From contig CAZNRN010000014.1 of NCBI GenBank assembly GCA_964575605.1, forward strand, positions 27,444 through 91,443: DNA of 64,000 bases, in the 5' to 3' direction. A program made the position numbers and the translations under genes. Origin of the DNA: JAPWJZ01 sp964575605 (GTDB lineage: Bacteria; Pseudomonadota; Alphaproteobacteria; Micavibrionales; UBA2020). The notes under the pieces are model-generated. The model ran no database searches and was not told the DNA's origin. It worked only from the letters and a program-made list of their open reading frames with translations. Shown here piece after piece: positions 13,916-22,904 of the stretch (its first letter is position 1; each line of letters opens with the position of its first letter).

Positions 13916-14751
13916 GCAATTGCCTTCTTGATTTTAATCGGCTTCATGGCGACAGGCTGTGATGTCGTGATAACGACCGGAACGCTCTGCGCCTGCGGGG
14001 TTGCACCGGCAGCAATCGTTTGGTCTTGCGCTGCTGCCGCATCCCACTTCTTGCGCAGGCGGCGGCCCATGAAGCCCAGCACGAGGAGGCCACCCATGGT
14101 GGTGCGCTGCGACATCAGGCGCCAGTCGAAGCCATCCTGGGTGCAGTAGAAAATGGCGTCGGCGCTTTTTTCGCCGTGTGTGATGCCCTGAGCCGCGACC
14201 TTGGCCTGGCAGACGCGCAAGGCGGGAAGGGCGTCGACATCATTAGAATTCACCTGTTCGCGGTAGCGCCAGAGGTGGCCGGCGGGCGCCTGTGTTTTCA
14301 AAAAATCGGCCGCCAGCCTGCTGAATTCGCGCACTGAAATATCCGGGGTATGGATAAGGTGCATTTCGTACTGCCCGGCCGCTTCCTGCAGTTTCTTCTC
14401 GGTTTCCTCGGTGGTTGCGCGCAGCCATTTGGCGTCGTAATCGACCTTCAACGCCGGGCCATTCGCGTATTCGCGCAGCCACCACGCGGAGCGCTCGACA
14501 TCCTTAATGCGTTCTTGCGCGTTTTTGAGCGAGGAGAGCTTGTCGGCCAGCTGATTGACGTTATTGGCTTCTGCTTCAAGGGCCTTGATTTCGGTGTCGT
14601 GCCGCGCAGGGTCGGTTATGGCTTCGGCGTGATAGGCGCGCCAGCACATGCCGCCAAGGAACGCGAACAACGCCGCGACCATGCTTTTGCGAAAGCTGTA
14701 ATCGAGCCAGGGGCGGATTTTTTTCTTTGTCGGCGATAGGGGCTCTGTCAT
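13912..14751 (-). CDS. Membrane-anchored protein with KPI tail, unknown function
   Basis: 279 residues. One N-terminal transmembrane segment (about 23-40) is followed by a helical, probably coiled-coil region at about 50-130 (EIKALEAEANNVNQLADKL). Two Cys lie at about 180-205, and a second hydrophobic patch with Arg-rich flank at about 220-235 (GGLLVLGFMGRRLRKK). The last ten residues, KPIKIKKAIA, carry the K-P-[ILV]-x-[LI] tail seen in other accessory proteins here. A strong promoter lies upstream. It converges on the radical SAM gene, the 3' ends overlapping by four bases. Family is not recognised. Confidence 0.65.
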   Translation of the reverse strand: MTEPLSPTKKKIRPWLDYSFRKSMVAALFAFLGGMCWRAYHAEAITDPARHDTEIKALEAEANNVNQLADKLSSLKNAQERIKDVERSAWWLREYANGPALKVDYDAKWLRATTEETEKKLQEAAGQYEMHLIHTPDISVREFSRLAADFLKTQAPAGHLWRYREQVNSNDVDALPALRVCQAKVAAQGITHGEKSADAIFYCTQDGFDWRLMSQRTTMGGLLVLGFMGRRLRKKWDAAAAQDQTIAAGATPQAQSVPVVITTSQPVAMKPIKIKKAIA

Positions 14752-14872
14752 GCGGCAACCTCGAACTAAACGTCCGTGGTTGTTTTGGGAATACGGCGAG
14801 GTGACAGGCGAGAAACAAATCCACTTGAATGGAAAACCGCTCTGTCCGCTGAATGTATTCGGCTTGGGAAAT

Positions 14873-14901
14873 ACTATATGCTCAGGATGATATTATGTCA
14901 A
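14873..14901 (-). promoter_or_regulatory. Strong sigma70-like promoter (minus strand)
   Basis: On the minus strand TTGACA (14901-14896), 17-base spacer, TATAGT (14878-14873), facing the KPI-tail membrane protein gene that starts at 14751. It is close to consensus and back-to-back with a plus-strand promoter beginning at 14911. Confidence 0.65.
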
Positions 14902-14910
14902 ATATAAAGA

Positions 14911-14940
14911 TTGAAATTAATATGTAAATTATGATATAGT
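14911..14940 (+). promoter_or_regulatory. Sigma70-like promoter (plus strand)
   Basis: TTGAAA (14911-14916), 18-base spacer, TATAGT (14935-14940), about 40 bp upstream of the ATG at 14982, in an AT-rich intergenic stretch shared with a divergent promoter. Confidence 0.6.
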
Positions 14941-14981
14941 AGATACCATCACAGAATTTAGAAGAATATTCAGGGGTTTAC

Positions 14982-15479
14982 ATGAAGTTAAGTGGTATTT
15001 TCAACCAGCCGGACCGCGCCGAGCAGCTCGATTGCCTTGAACAGGCGCTCCTGGCGCTCGAGGCGCAAAAGCGCCACCTTGATAAAGGCAGCGACCAGAT
15101 CGCAAAGGCGAATTACGGCCTGATCCAGTCTGCCATGATCCTGAAGCGTGCCGAAGCCTATAACCACGGCCCTCTGTCGAAGGACAGCGTGGGATCAAGC
15201 TCGCTCGGCGACCAGCAGAAGAAAGTGAAAGAACTTCGTACCGGCCTCGCGCGCACCATCGCGGCCGATGAAACGGCTGTCGCGACCGCCGTTGCCGCTG
15301 TGTTCAAGGGTGGCACCGCGCCGGAAGTGTTCAACAGCAGCGCCGCCGCCAAGCTCGAAAAGCCCGAGGTTATCAACCGCCAGATCGGCGCGATCAATAA
15401 GCTCATCGACGACGGCAGCCTCGGCAATACCGTCAAACGGGTTGCGTGGCAGGCGACGCGCCTTTTCACCCATAACTGA
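14982..15479 (+). CDS. Unknown soluble helical protein
   Basis: 165 residues with no recognised family, signal peptide or membrane segment. It is predominantly helical; residues 15-45 (LDCLEQALLALEAQKRHLDKG) could form a coiled coil. A CAGGGG-type ribosome binding site precedes the ATG and a strong promoter is upstream. It converges on the large effector-like gene, 22 bases between the ends. Unlike its neighbours it lacks the KPI tail. A partner or chaperone for the adjacent large protein is conceivable, but nothing in the sequence proves it. Confidence 0.6.
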   Translation: MKLSGIFNQPDRAEQLDCLEQALLALEAQKRHLDKGSDQIAKANYGLIQSAMILKRAEAYNHGPLSKDSVGSSSLGDQQKKVKELRTGLARTIAADETAVATAVAAVFKGGTAPEVFNSSAAAKLEKPEVINRQIGAINKLIDDGSLGNTVKRVAWQATRLFTHN

Positions 15480-15501
15480 GATATCGGGAATTTACTGCCG
15501 C

Positions 15502-18500
15502 TTACAGGCCGGGCGCTTTCGGCTTGGCCGAAGCCGTGACAGTTACCGCCGCCGGAGGCTTCTCGCCGCCTGGCTGTCCTGACACGAATTTGCTGCCGAC
15601 GGCATAGGCACCTTCGCCAAGCTGGCGGAGGCCGGATTTGTTTACAGCATATTCATCGCCCGCCGTCGCAATGACGACGCCGCGCACCGTTTCACGCGCC
15701 GCATCGCCGACGCCGAACCCGACAAGGTTGCCTGCGGCCTCGGCAGCGCCCGCGCCCAGTGCCGCCGTCGCGCGGCCGTATTCGCCGTTGAGGGCATAGG
15801 ATCCAACTTCCCACAGCACGAAGCCGCCCGTCACGACCGCGCCGATAAGCGGAATGCGCTTGCCGACAAAGCCCAGCGCTTTTGCCACCGGTTTGATGGA
15901 CGAGGTCAGCTCTGCCGCCGCCTCGTAGGTTTTTGCATTAAGCCCGATTTCCATCGCCGTGCCGGTCGCGGCGGACGCGTAATTGCCGCTCGCCACATCG
16001 ACCGCGATCTGCGCCTTGCCGGCCGCTCCGCCCAGTTTCGCCTGCGTGCCGCTGTGGCCCTTGGTGGTGGGGGCGTCGGGGGAAGGTGTTTTTACAGTGG
16101 GGACATCGACAACCGCCTTGGCTATCACGGGCCTGGATGCCGGCGGTTTTGCGGCTGCTGTAAAGTCGGCCTTGGGCTTCGAGGACGGTTTTGGCAAGGC
16201 AGGGTCGTGATCGAATATTTGCGCTTTGAGCGGTTCGGTGCCCCAGTATTGCGCCTCTATGTTGCGCGGGCCGCCGGTGGCGTCCGTGGTGCCATGCGCT
16301 GCGATGGCGTCCGCGAACTGCCGCGCGTTCATCACGGTGCCATGCATGGGGCTGATGTCGGGCAGGAATTCGCCGTTGATGCCGGTCGCCTTGGTGTTAA
16401 GCACGGTGGTGCGGTAATTGCCCATGCTGTCGTCGAAGGTGATCGAGAATTTGGATAAATCTGCATCCTGCAGCGGCATGACCAGGACTTTGTTGCCGGG
16501 CGAGTTCATATTGGCGCGCACGGTTTCGGGGTCTTGCGTCAGGGCGAAGAATACGGGGTTCTGCCTGTCTTTTAACGCATCGGAATTATCGCGCACCCAG
16601 CTGTCTGCATCGGCGCGCAATTGATAATATTTCTTCTGGTCGCGGTGGCCGTTTTCATCGGGTTCCTCGATGCCGCGGGTGGGGTGGACTTCCTCCATCT
16701 TCGCGATGGCCTCGTCCTTCGGCATATCCATGATGGTACTGAGCGGGTCGAAATCCGCGCTAAAGCCCCGCAGCAGGTACCAGCCCCTCAGCAACGTGCG
16801 CGCGGTCGGGGAAGATGGGCTTTCGATAGCCCCCTTCGCGAAATCGCCAAGGTGTTTTACGCCCGCCATGTCCAGTACGTCCGTCACCGGTTTTGGACCG
16901 TCGGCGCCAAAGGCTGCGTTTACAACCGCCCTGCGCGCGGCAACATCCTGCCCCTGCAACTGCTCCGCAATACCGAGGCCGATCAACTGGCTGGACGGGC
17001 GGTCGTTCAGGCGTTTGACCGCTTTTTCAAGCATGGCGACGGCGTCGGGCCCGCCCTGCATGGCCTTGAACACATCGTTGTATAACGGATTTGTATCCAG
17101 TGCGGCTTTCCAGTTCTGTCCCAGACGCGCTTCCATGATGGCGGGGGCATCGGTGGGGTGGCCCTGCGCAATATTGTCAAGCGTGTCCATCGCCGCCTGC
17201 GCGACAGGATAGGCTGCGACCTGTTTGGCGATGTCACCCGCGAAGTGCTGTTGCGCGGCCTTGGCGATGGCGGGATCGGGATGGTTGCGCAGGCCCTGAG
17301 CCACGATACCTTGCACGATGTAGGCCTGGATTTCTTCCATATGTTTCGGGTTGTCACGGTAGCTGCGTCCGGCTTTCACCTGCGTATCGTCCGCCAGCGC
17401 ATGACCCAGTTCATGCGCGAGGTAGATGACCGATTTCATGGTGCCGTCGTACTGGAAGTCGATGATTGCGCGGTTGCCACTGTTGTGATCGATCGGGAAA
17501 TCTTGCCTCAGCGTCTTGACAGCGGGGTGTCCGTCGATGCTCATGGCGTCCTGCGGTGTCAGCCCAGCCGTGCGCACGCGCATCATGACGCCTTTGCCTT
17601 CGGGTACTTCACGGACGTTCATGCGCGCGGGATTGTCGAGAATCTCTTTAGCAGATGCCGCAAGGGCGGGATCGAAATCATGCAACGCGCCCAAAATGAG
17701 GCTTTTGGCCTTGTCGTAGCCGATTTGCGGGCCGGCAGAACCTGCAGCTGCGTAATCAAGGCCGGGAGCCGCTTGCGCCGCGTTTTTCATCAGTGCATCA
17801 ACGGCTGAGGCGGGAAGGGCATCATTCCCTTGCGAAAGCAGGGATTGGAAGCGCGCGGGTATTGCGGGGCCGTCCCCGAGCATAAGCCTTGCACGTTGTT
17901 GCGTGGCGATAGTGCCTTCGATAACGCGGTCCAGTGTCTGCTGTTCAGCTGTCGTAAAGCTTCCGTAGGCGGTAGCGGGGTTCTGCCAGAGCTTTACAAG
18001 TTTGAAGCTCTCGCCCGTATTATCTGCCATATCTGGCAGGCCCTTGGCGTCACCCAGTTGCAGGCGTTCGTCGCCCTGGCTGAGCACACTATCCCATGCT
18101 GCTTTTGCCTTTTGCGAGCGTGTGGCGGCGTCCATGCCGTCGTACCTTGCGTCGAATGCGAAGTCGGCCGCGATGTCGAGGTCGCCGATCGTGGGCCGCG
18201 CGCTGTTGTCGCGCACTGCGCTGCCGAAAAGGTAAAGGGAATTGATGCGGATGCCATCGATATCGGCGGGCGCGGCATCAAGCCGCTGCTTGACCAGCCT
18301 TGCCTGTTCTGCCGCTTCTTCCGGCGTCATGCGCGGCTGGCTGGGCGCGTTTGCGACCTGTCCGGTGAGGTTCGAAAGCGCGGCCTTGCCCGGTTCTACA
18401 CTGCGGCGGCGCGCGGTTGCATCGTCCTCCAGCCATCCGGCGGCCTGAAGGCTTTCAAAAGACAACGAAGGTTCACGGGCGCGGAAGGGCTCGAGGATGT

Positions 18501-18651
18501 TGTTGATTTGGGCGGGAGAAAAGCCGCCCGACATTTTACCGGCCTGGTCCCAGAGGGCGCGCGCAACGTCGCGCGTTTCTTCACGCGTCAAAGCTCCCAA
18601 CGGCTGGATCTCGCTTAAATGGATACCCAAAGCCAACACCCTGAAATACAT
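15502..18651 (-). CDS. Multidomain effector-like protein: nucleotidyltransferase + zincin + hydrophobic C-terminus
   Basis: 1049 residues. At about 138-165, LYLFGSAVRD followed by GDLDIAADF matches the GS and Asp-x-Asp motifs of the nucleotidyltransferase fold. At about 412-416, HELGH within IYLAHELGHALADD is a zinc metalloprotease (zincin) motif. A Pro/Lys-rich linker lies at about 815-865. Residues about 925-1010 contain Gly/Ala-rich hydrophobic segments that could insert in membranes. The tail (SAKPKAPGL) faintly recalls the KPI tail. Two unrelated enzymatic motifs plus a hydrophobic tail are typical of secreted toxins or effectors acting on host or prey cells; that role is inferred. No signal peptide is seen. 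Confidence 0.6.
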   Translation of the reverse strand: MYFRVLALGIHLSEIQPLGALTREETRDVARALWDQAGKMSGGFSPAQINNILEPFRAREPSLSFESLQAAGWLEDDATARRRSVEPGKAALSNLTGQVANAPSQPRMTPEEAAEQARLVKQRLDAAPADIDGIRINSLYLFGSAVRDNSARPTIGDLDIAADFAFDARYDGMDAATRSQKAKAAWDSVLSQGDERLQLGDAKGLPDMADNTGESFKLVKLWQNPATAYGSFTTAEQQTLDRVIEGTIATQQRARLMLGDGPAIPARFQSLLSQGNDALPASAVDALMKNAAQAAPGLDYAAAGSAGPQIGYDKAKSLILGALHDFDPALAASAKEILDNPARMNVREVPEGKGVMMRVRTAGLTPQDAMSIDGHPAVKTLRQDFPIDHNSGNRAIIDFQYDGTMKSVIYLAHELGHALADDTQVKAGRSYRDNPKHMEEIQAYIVQGIVAQGLRNHPDPAIAKAAQQHFAGDIAKQVAAYPVAQAAMDTLDNIAQGHPTDAPAIMEARLGQNWKAALDTNPLYNDVFKAMQGGPDAVAMLEKAVKRLNDRPSSQLIGLGIAEQLQGQDVAARRAVVNAAFGADGPKPVTDVLDMAGVKHLGDFAKGAIESPSSPTARTLLRGWYLLRGFSADFDPLSTIMDMPKDEAIAKMEEVHPTRGIEEPDENGHRDQKKYYQLRADADSWVRDNSDALKDRQNPVFFALTQDPETVRANMNSPGNKVLVMPLQDADLSKFSITFDDSMGNYRTTVLNTKATGINGEFLPDISPMHGTVMNARQFADAIAAHGTTDATGGPRNIEAQYWGTEPLKAQIFDHDPALPKPSSKPKADFTAAAKPPASRPVIAKAVVDVPTVKTPSPDAPTTKGHSGTQAKLGGAAGKAQIAVDVASGNYASAATGTAMEIGLNAKTYEAAAELTSSIKPVAKALGFVGKRIPLIGAVVTGGFVLWEVGSYALNGEYGRATAALGAGAAEAAGNLVGFGVGDAARETVRGVVIATAGDEYAVNKSGLRQLGEGAYAVGSKFVSGQPGGEKPPAAVTVTASAKPKAPGL

Positions 18652-18713
18652 AATATTTTACCACGGGGGCGGGTTCGCGGCAATCGGGCAAAGGCTAAAG
18701 CGTTGTAATTAAA

Positions 18714-19790
18714 TCAGTTTTGCGCTCGGCGGCGGATTTTTTCGGCTTCTTCGGTTTGCAGGGTGGGCAGCACCTGCGCGGCGGCGTCTGTGGCCTTCGC
18801 ATGGCCGCGGAGCGAGGCACGCATCAGCCAGAAATAGGCCTCGGCAAAATCGCGTTTGCCGTGAAGGCCGTCGGCCAGTATCGCGCCGAGGCCGAACATG
18901 GCTTCGCGGTCGCCTTGTTCGGCTGCTTTACGCAGGTATTTTTCGGCAGCGACCGGGTCTGCTTTCGTACCCAGGCCGTTCAGCAGCATGATGCCGGCAT
19001 TCGCCTGCGCAAGCGCATCGCCGGCATCGGCTGCGCGGCTGAGCAATTTGAAAGCCTCGTAATGGTCGGCCGCGCCGCCGATACCATGCGCCTGCATCAG
19101 GCCGAGCGAGGTTGAGGCGGGGGTATAACCCTGTTCCGCCGCGGCGCGGTACCAGCCGCGCGCTTGCACGAGGTCTTTTTCGACGCCACAGCCTTCGCGG
19201 TAGAAAACCGCCAGCGTGTATTCGGCGTAATGGTCGCCTTTCTCGGCTTTCTTGCGCAGTTCGGGCAGCGCTTTTTTCGCCCATTCGGCCGCCTTTGCCG
19301 CGTTCACGGCCTCGGACGTATCAAACAGATAACACAGCGCAAGCGCCGCCTGTGCCGTGGTATCGCCGCTATCGGCGGGGCGCTGCAGCAGCACGGTCGC
19401 GGCCTTGGTGTCGCGCGGCGCGCCTTGCCCGTTGAAGCTCATCAGGCCCAGTAATGTCAACGCGTTGAGGTCGTTCTGCTCCGCTGCCTTCTTTGCCCAC
19501 AAAATCGCGTTCAGGTAATCGCCGGTTTGCTCGAGCAATTTGGCGAGGCGCGACTGCGCTTCCACATGGCCTTGTTCGGCGGCCATCTTGTACCAGCCGA
19601 TGGCGGCGGGAATATCTTTTGGTACCTTCGTGCCTGTTTCATACATGGTGCCGAGGATGTATTGCTCGGTGCGCGAGCCTTCCGCCGCGCGCTTCTTCGC
19701 ACCCTCCACGCCGCCCGCAAAGCGCAGCAGGAAATGGATGCACCAGGCGGCAAGGGTGATGAAAGCAATGAGGACGATTATTCTTGGCAT
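18714..19790 (-). CDS. Membrane-anchored Sel1-repeat protein
   Basis: 358 residues. An N-terminal hydrophobic segment (about 3-24) is a membrane anchor. From about residue 35 onward there are roughly eight Sel1-type TPR repeats, recognisable by A--Y--G--Y--G--V--D---A--WY--AAEQG patterns (GWYKMAAEQGHVEAQ, GWYRAAAEQGYTPAS, KYLRKAAEQGDREAM). Such repeats are protein-interaction scaffolds, often periplasmic or linked to secretion and host contact. It is divergently transcribed from a secreted protein gene. Confidence 0.8.
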   Translation of the reverse strand: MPRIIVLIAFITLAAWCIHFLLRFAGGVEGAKKRAAEGSRTEQYILGTMYETGTKVPKDIPAAIGWYKMAAEQGHVEAQSRLAKLLEQTGDYLNAILWAKKAAEQNDLNALTLLGLMSFNGQGAPRDTKAATVLLQRPADSGDTTAQAALALCYLFDTSEAVNAAKAAEWAKKALPELRKKAEKGDHYAEYTLAVFYREGCGVEKDLVQARGWYRAAAEQGYTPASTSLGLMQAHGIGGAADHYEAFKLLSRAADAGDALAQANAGIMLLNGLGTKADPVAAEKYLRKAAEQGDREAMFGLGAILADGLHGKRDFAEAYFWLMRASLRGHAKATDAAAQVLPTLQTEEAEKIRRRAQN

Positions 19791-19847
19791 GCCATAGCAT
19801 AAGGGCAGGGAGGGCAGCTGGCAAACCCTTGAAATCCATTGAAATTA

Positions 19848-19876
19848 TTGAGAAATTAACCTCAATATGCTATGGT
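19848..19876 (+). promoter_or_regulatory. Sigma70-like promoter with overlapping inverted repeat
   Basis: TTGAGA (19848-19853), 17-base spacer, TATGGT (19871-19876). The expected transcript start would lie just upstream of the ATG at 19901, which favours that start over an in-frame ATG at 19784. ATTGAG and CTCAAT (19847-19852, 19861-19866) form an inverted repeat over the -35 that could be an operator. Confidence 0.5.
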
Positions 19877-19900
19877 AATGAGGTGTTTCGGGGTCTTGCC

Positions 19901-21196
19901 ATGGGTAAACTCGCCGCCAGTTTCGCGCTCGCCGCCGGCCTTGTCGCCGCGGATGTGAAGGGCCAAACCGTTGCGAAGAAACCCCAGACCGCGCTGCAGC
20001 AGGCGACCGAGCGCACCGCACGTGAAAAAGCGGCCAAGGGTGACAATTCAAAATTCATGACGCGCGCGGCAGAGGAAACAACGGCCACGGCGCAGCCGGG
20101 CGACGTGAACATCAGCGCGCCTTACTGGCAGCCCATCATGCAGACGGGCGATATGGTGGATTATTTCCGCTACCATGGCCTGAACCGCGCCACGACGATC
20201 GACGAGGCGAATTCGCCGCTGTTCAACCAGGAAATCCGCGACAGCGTGACGGCCACGCGACCGGGCGAGGACTTTGCGTACCAGTTCCAGCCGAGCGTAT
20301 TGACTGCGCCTGAATCCAAATTCGCGGGCTGCGAACTGCGCAACCAGCCGGAGAAACAGATTTACTGGTTCGACCCGTCAACGGGCGTCAACCTTGGCGC
20401 GAATGCCGACACCAACCCGTTTTACCGCACCGCGCTGCCCAGCGAATTCAACATCAGCCCTGCGCATTCAGGATATGGCGTGAGGGGCTTTACGGTGCAG
20501 GGCGGCATCGACGGCGACGCCCCGAAATCGCCCGATGGTTCTTTTGCGCTGGCCGTCATGTATGTCACCGACCGCAGGTGTTCGGACGGCAATAACGAAT
20601 ACGGGTTCTGGAAGGACTTATCGTCCACCGAAAAGAAAAATCCGGAGACAGGCGAGGTGGTGCCGCATAACCCCGAGGATGTGCCGCTGAAATTCTACTA
20701 TTCTACGCGCACCAATTGCTTCCGCGGCTGGGGCTGCCGCGCCGAAGACGATGTGAACGGGCCGACGAAGGAACAGGAAACCAGCACCGTCACCGAAATC
20801 ACCAAAATCAAGAATTACGATATCCGCACGCCCGAGGAAGTGGCGGCGGGCGTCCCGCTGCGCGCGCCGAATTTCTATTACTCCGCCTATATGGTGCCGG
20901 ATGCCGCGCCTGATGCCGAGCACAACAGTGGATTGAAATTCCGCCTGCAGGTGGTCGACGCCTACCACCCCGACCGCCTTGCAACATGTTCGATCGACGG
21001 CGGGCCCGAGGGTCCCTGCGCGACCGAGGTGAAGATCGAGAATTTCTTCCCGGCGCAGGAAATGATACGTAACCAGTCATTCGCCGTCACCGGCACGCAG
21101 ACCTCGACGTCAAGCGAAGAACATGGCATCGACCGTACCCCGCGCCTGACCAAGGACGCGAAGTTCAGGGTTCAGGGCGTTTACCTCGGCAAGTAA
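19901..21196 (+). CDS. Secreted protein of unknown function
   Basis: 431 residues from the ATG at 19901, chosen because the promoter lies just upstream and the N-terminus then forms a signal peptide (MGKLAASFALAAGLVAADVKG). After a charged, helical stretch to about residue 60 the protein looks beta-rich, with several Cys (FAGCEL, RRCSDG, NCFRGWGCRAED, ATCSIDGGPEGPC) that could form disulfides in the periplasm or outside the cell. No family is recognised. It sits between a Sel1 protein and greB in the accessory block. Confidence 0.6.
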   Translation: MGKLAASFALAAGLVAADVKGQTVAKKPQTALQQATERTAREKAAKGDNSKFMTRAAEETTATAQPGDVNISAPYWQPIMQTGDMVDYFRYHGLNRATTIDEANSPLFNQEIRDSVTATRPGEDFAYQFQPSVLTAPESKFAGCELRNQPEKQIYWFDPSTGVNLGANADTNPFYRTALPSEFNISPAHSGYGVRGFTVQGGIDGDAPKSPDGSFALAVMYVTDRRCSDGNNEYGFWKDLSSTEKKNPETGEVVPHNPEDVPLKFYYSTRTNCFRGWGCRAEDDVNGPTKEQETSTVTEITKIKNYDIRTPEEVAAGVPLRAPNFYYSAYMVPDAAPDAEHNSGLKFRLQVVDAYHPDRLATCSIDGGPEGPCATEVKIENFFPAQEMIRNQSFAVTGTQTSTSSEEHGIDRTPRLTKDAKFRVQGVYLGK

Positions 21197-21215
21197 TTGC
21201 GCTAACATCCCGCCC

Positions 21216-21767
21216 ATGAGCAAGGCATTCACCAGCGAAGAAAACGACGGCGACGACAAGGACCTGCCCGAACAGGACGTCCCCGCGAACGTCAAAAATT
21301 ATATGACGCCGCATGGCTTCGCCGTGCTTCAGGAAGAACTGCGCTTTTTGCTGAAGGAAGAACGCCCCAAAATCGTCGAAATTGTTTCATGGGCGGCCGG
21401 CAACGGCGACCGTTCCGAAAACGGCGATTACCTTTACGGCAAGAAACGCCTGCGCGAGATCGACCGCCGCCTGCGCTACCTGACCAAGCGGCTGGAAGGC
21501 GCCGAAGTTGTCGACCCGAAAAAACAACAGGCGCTCGAACAGGTCTTTTTCGGCGCGACCGTCATCTATGAACGCGCCGATGGCAGCGAACATAAAGTGA
21601 AACTCGTCGGCCCTGATGAAGCCGACCCTTCGGGCGGAAAAATCAGCTGGCTCTCCCCCGTCGCCCGCGCCCTGATGAAACGGCGCGAAGGCGACAAGGT
21701 CGAGGTGCGCACCGAACATGGCACCGAGACGATCGAGGTTGTGACAATCGAATATGTTCTGGACTAA
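21216..21767 (+). CDS. greB: Transcription elongation factor GreB
   Basis: 183 residues. After a ~30-residue acidic extension, the N-terminal coiled coil of Gre factors is clear (LQEELRFLLKEERPKIV, then GNGDRSENGDYLYGKKRLREIDRRLRYL). The acidic loop residues at the coiled-coil tip (GDRSENGDY) are those that help RNA polymerase cleave backtracked RNA. The C-terminal FKBP-like domain ends in GDKVEVRTEHGTETIEVV. The GreB-type RRLRYLTKRLEGAEVVDP is present. It converges on an ankyrin gene. Confidence 0.92.
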   Translation: MSKAFTSEENDGDDKDLPEQDVPANVKNYMTPHGFAVLQEELRFLLKEERPKIVEIVSWAAGNGDRSENGDYLYGKKRLREIDRRLRYLTKRLEGAEVVDPKKQQALEQVFFGATVIYERADGSEHKVKLVGPDEADPSGGKISWLSPVARALMKRREGDKVEVRTEHGTETIEVVTIEYVLD

Positions 21768-21774
21768 CCCGCCG

Positions 21775-22314
21775 TTACGATGCTTTCTTGAGCGACAGGG
21801 GTTTTCTTACTTTTATCGATGTTTCCACGCTTACCTCTGGCAGGGGCTCGGCGGCAGTGTGGCTGCGCAGCCGCGCGGCAAGCGAGGGGAAGCCCATCTG
21901 CTCGGCCCAGAAAACAGCATCCTGCCGGTATCGCTGATGGTTCCCGTTTGTACTGTGGGTTAAATCCGCACCCTTTTCCAGCAGCAGGTCGACCATTGCC
22001 GATTGCCCTTTTTGGGCGGCGTCGGTCAGCGCGGTAAAGCCGCTTTCACGTTTCGCGTTCACATTGGCCCCTGCGTCGAGCAACAGGCGCGCCGCCTTGA
22101 TGCTGCCCTCTTGCGCTGCGATCATCAGGGCGGTAAGGGAGGCGGAATCCGTCGCTGTGATGTCGTAGCCCTTTTGCTGCAGGTCACGCAGTTTTTCCAC
22201 ATCGTCATGCCGAACGGCCTGGAAGATTTCCTGGAAAACCTCGTGAGTGACCTTGCGCGCCCGCGGGCTGAAATCGCCGCGGACCTTTTTCGGGGAACGC
22301 CGGAACCAGCTCAT
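21775..22314 (-). CDS. Ankyrin-repeat protein with KPL tail
   Basis: 179 residues. Ankyrin repeats cover about residues 38-125 (SLTALMIAAQEGSIKAARLLLDAGANVNAK, abbreviated pattern; then FTALTDAAQKGQSAMVDLLL). The C-terminus ends in KPLSLKKAS, fitting the K-P-[ILV]-x-[LI] tail shared with unrelated neighbours. There is no signal peptide. It starts two bases after the stop of the preceding 170-residue protein, so the two are probably co-translated. Ankyrin repeats mediate protein binding; the partner is unknown. Confidence 0.8.
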   Translation of the reverse strand: MSWFRRSPKKVRGDFSPRARKVTHEVFQEIFQAVRHDDVEKLRDLQQKGYDITATDSASLTALMIAAQEGSIKAARLLLDAGANVNAKRESGFTALTDAAQKGQSAMVDLLLEKGADLTHSTNGNHQRYRQDAVFWAEQMGFPSLAARLRSHTAAEPLPEVSVETSIKVRKPLSLKKAS

Positions 22315-22316
22315 GG

Positions 22317-22829
22317 TTAAACGGCCTTGGGCCCTTTGGCTTTCGCGGTCGCGGGCTTCGGCAGCATGTCCTTGTAGGGGCCGTTGCGGTCGAAGGATTT
22401 TTCGAAGTTTATTTCGACCATGTTGGAGGCGCGGCCGGGGTTGTGGACGATGCGCAGGTCCATGTCGATCGCGTCGCTGGCGCAGGCCTGCACGAGTTTT
22501 TTGAAGCCCGGCATCTGCTCGACCTGTTCCTTCGGGTAATACGCGAGGCCGATTTCGAAGGTGACGGGGCTGATGCGCAGCCAGCTGACACGCTCCAGTT
22601 CCCAGCCGCCGAAATAGAATTCTTTCAGCTTGTGCGGGTCGAGGCCGTTGAACTGGAGGTTCAGCTTGCGCTCGTCCTCGAGCATCCTGTCGAGCCAGAT
22701 GCTGATGCGTTCCAGGTTCTCGCTCATGCCGTCTGCCAGTTGCGCACGGATTTTTTCGCGGCGCTGGTCCTGCAGGTCGCCCAGTTCGGCGAAGCTTTCG
22801 CGGGCGCTTTTTGTTTTGGATTTAGCCAT
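22317..22829 (-). CDS. Unknown soluble protein, partner of the ankyrin gene
   Basis: 170 residues, family not recognised. Residues 1-65 are helical and charged; the middle (about 70-150) looks like an alpha/beta domain (SPVTFEIGLAYYPKEQ, MDLRIVHNPGRASNMVEI). The end, LPKPATAKAKGPKAV, is Lys/Pro-rich; it lacks the exact KPI pattern but shares a GPK-containing end with the 166-residue membrane protein at 25997-26497. GAGAGGA precedes the ATG. Its stop is two bases before the ankyrin start, indicating one operon. Confidence 0.6.
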   Translation of the reverse strand: MAKSKTKSARESFAELGDLQDQRREKIRAQLADGMSENLERISIWLDRMLEDERKLNLQFNGLDPHKLKEFYFGGWELERVSWLRISPVTFEIGLAYYPKEQVEQMPGFKKLVQACASDAIDMDLRIVHNPGRASNMVEINFEKSFDRNGPYKDMLPKPATAKAKGPKAV

Positions 22830-22904
22830 GATTATTCCTCTCGTACTATTGCCGGTGTTATAACGTTTATTATTTTTTCTTAGCGAGAGGTCGCCTGCCG
22901 TGGA

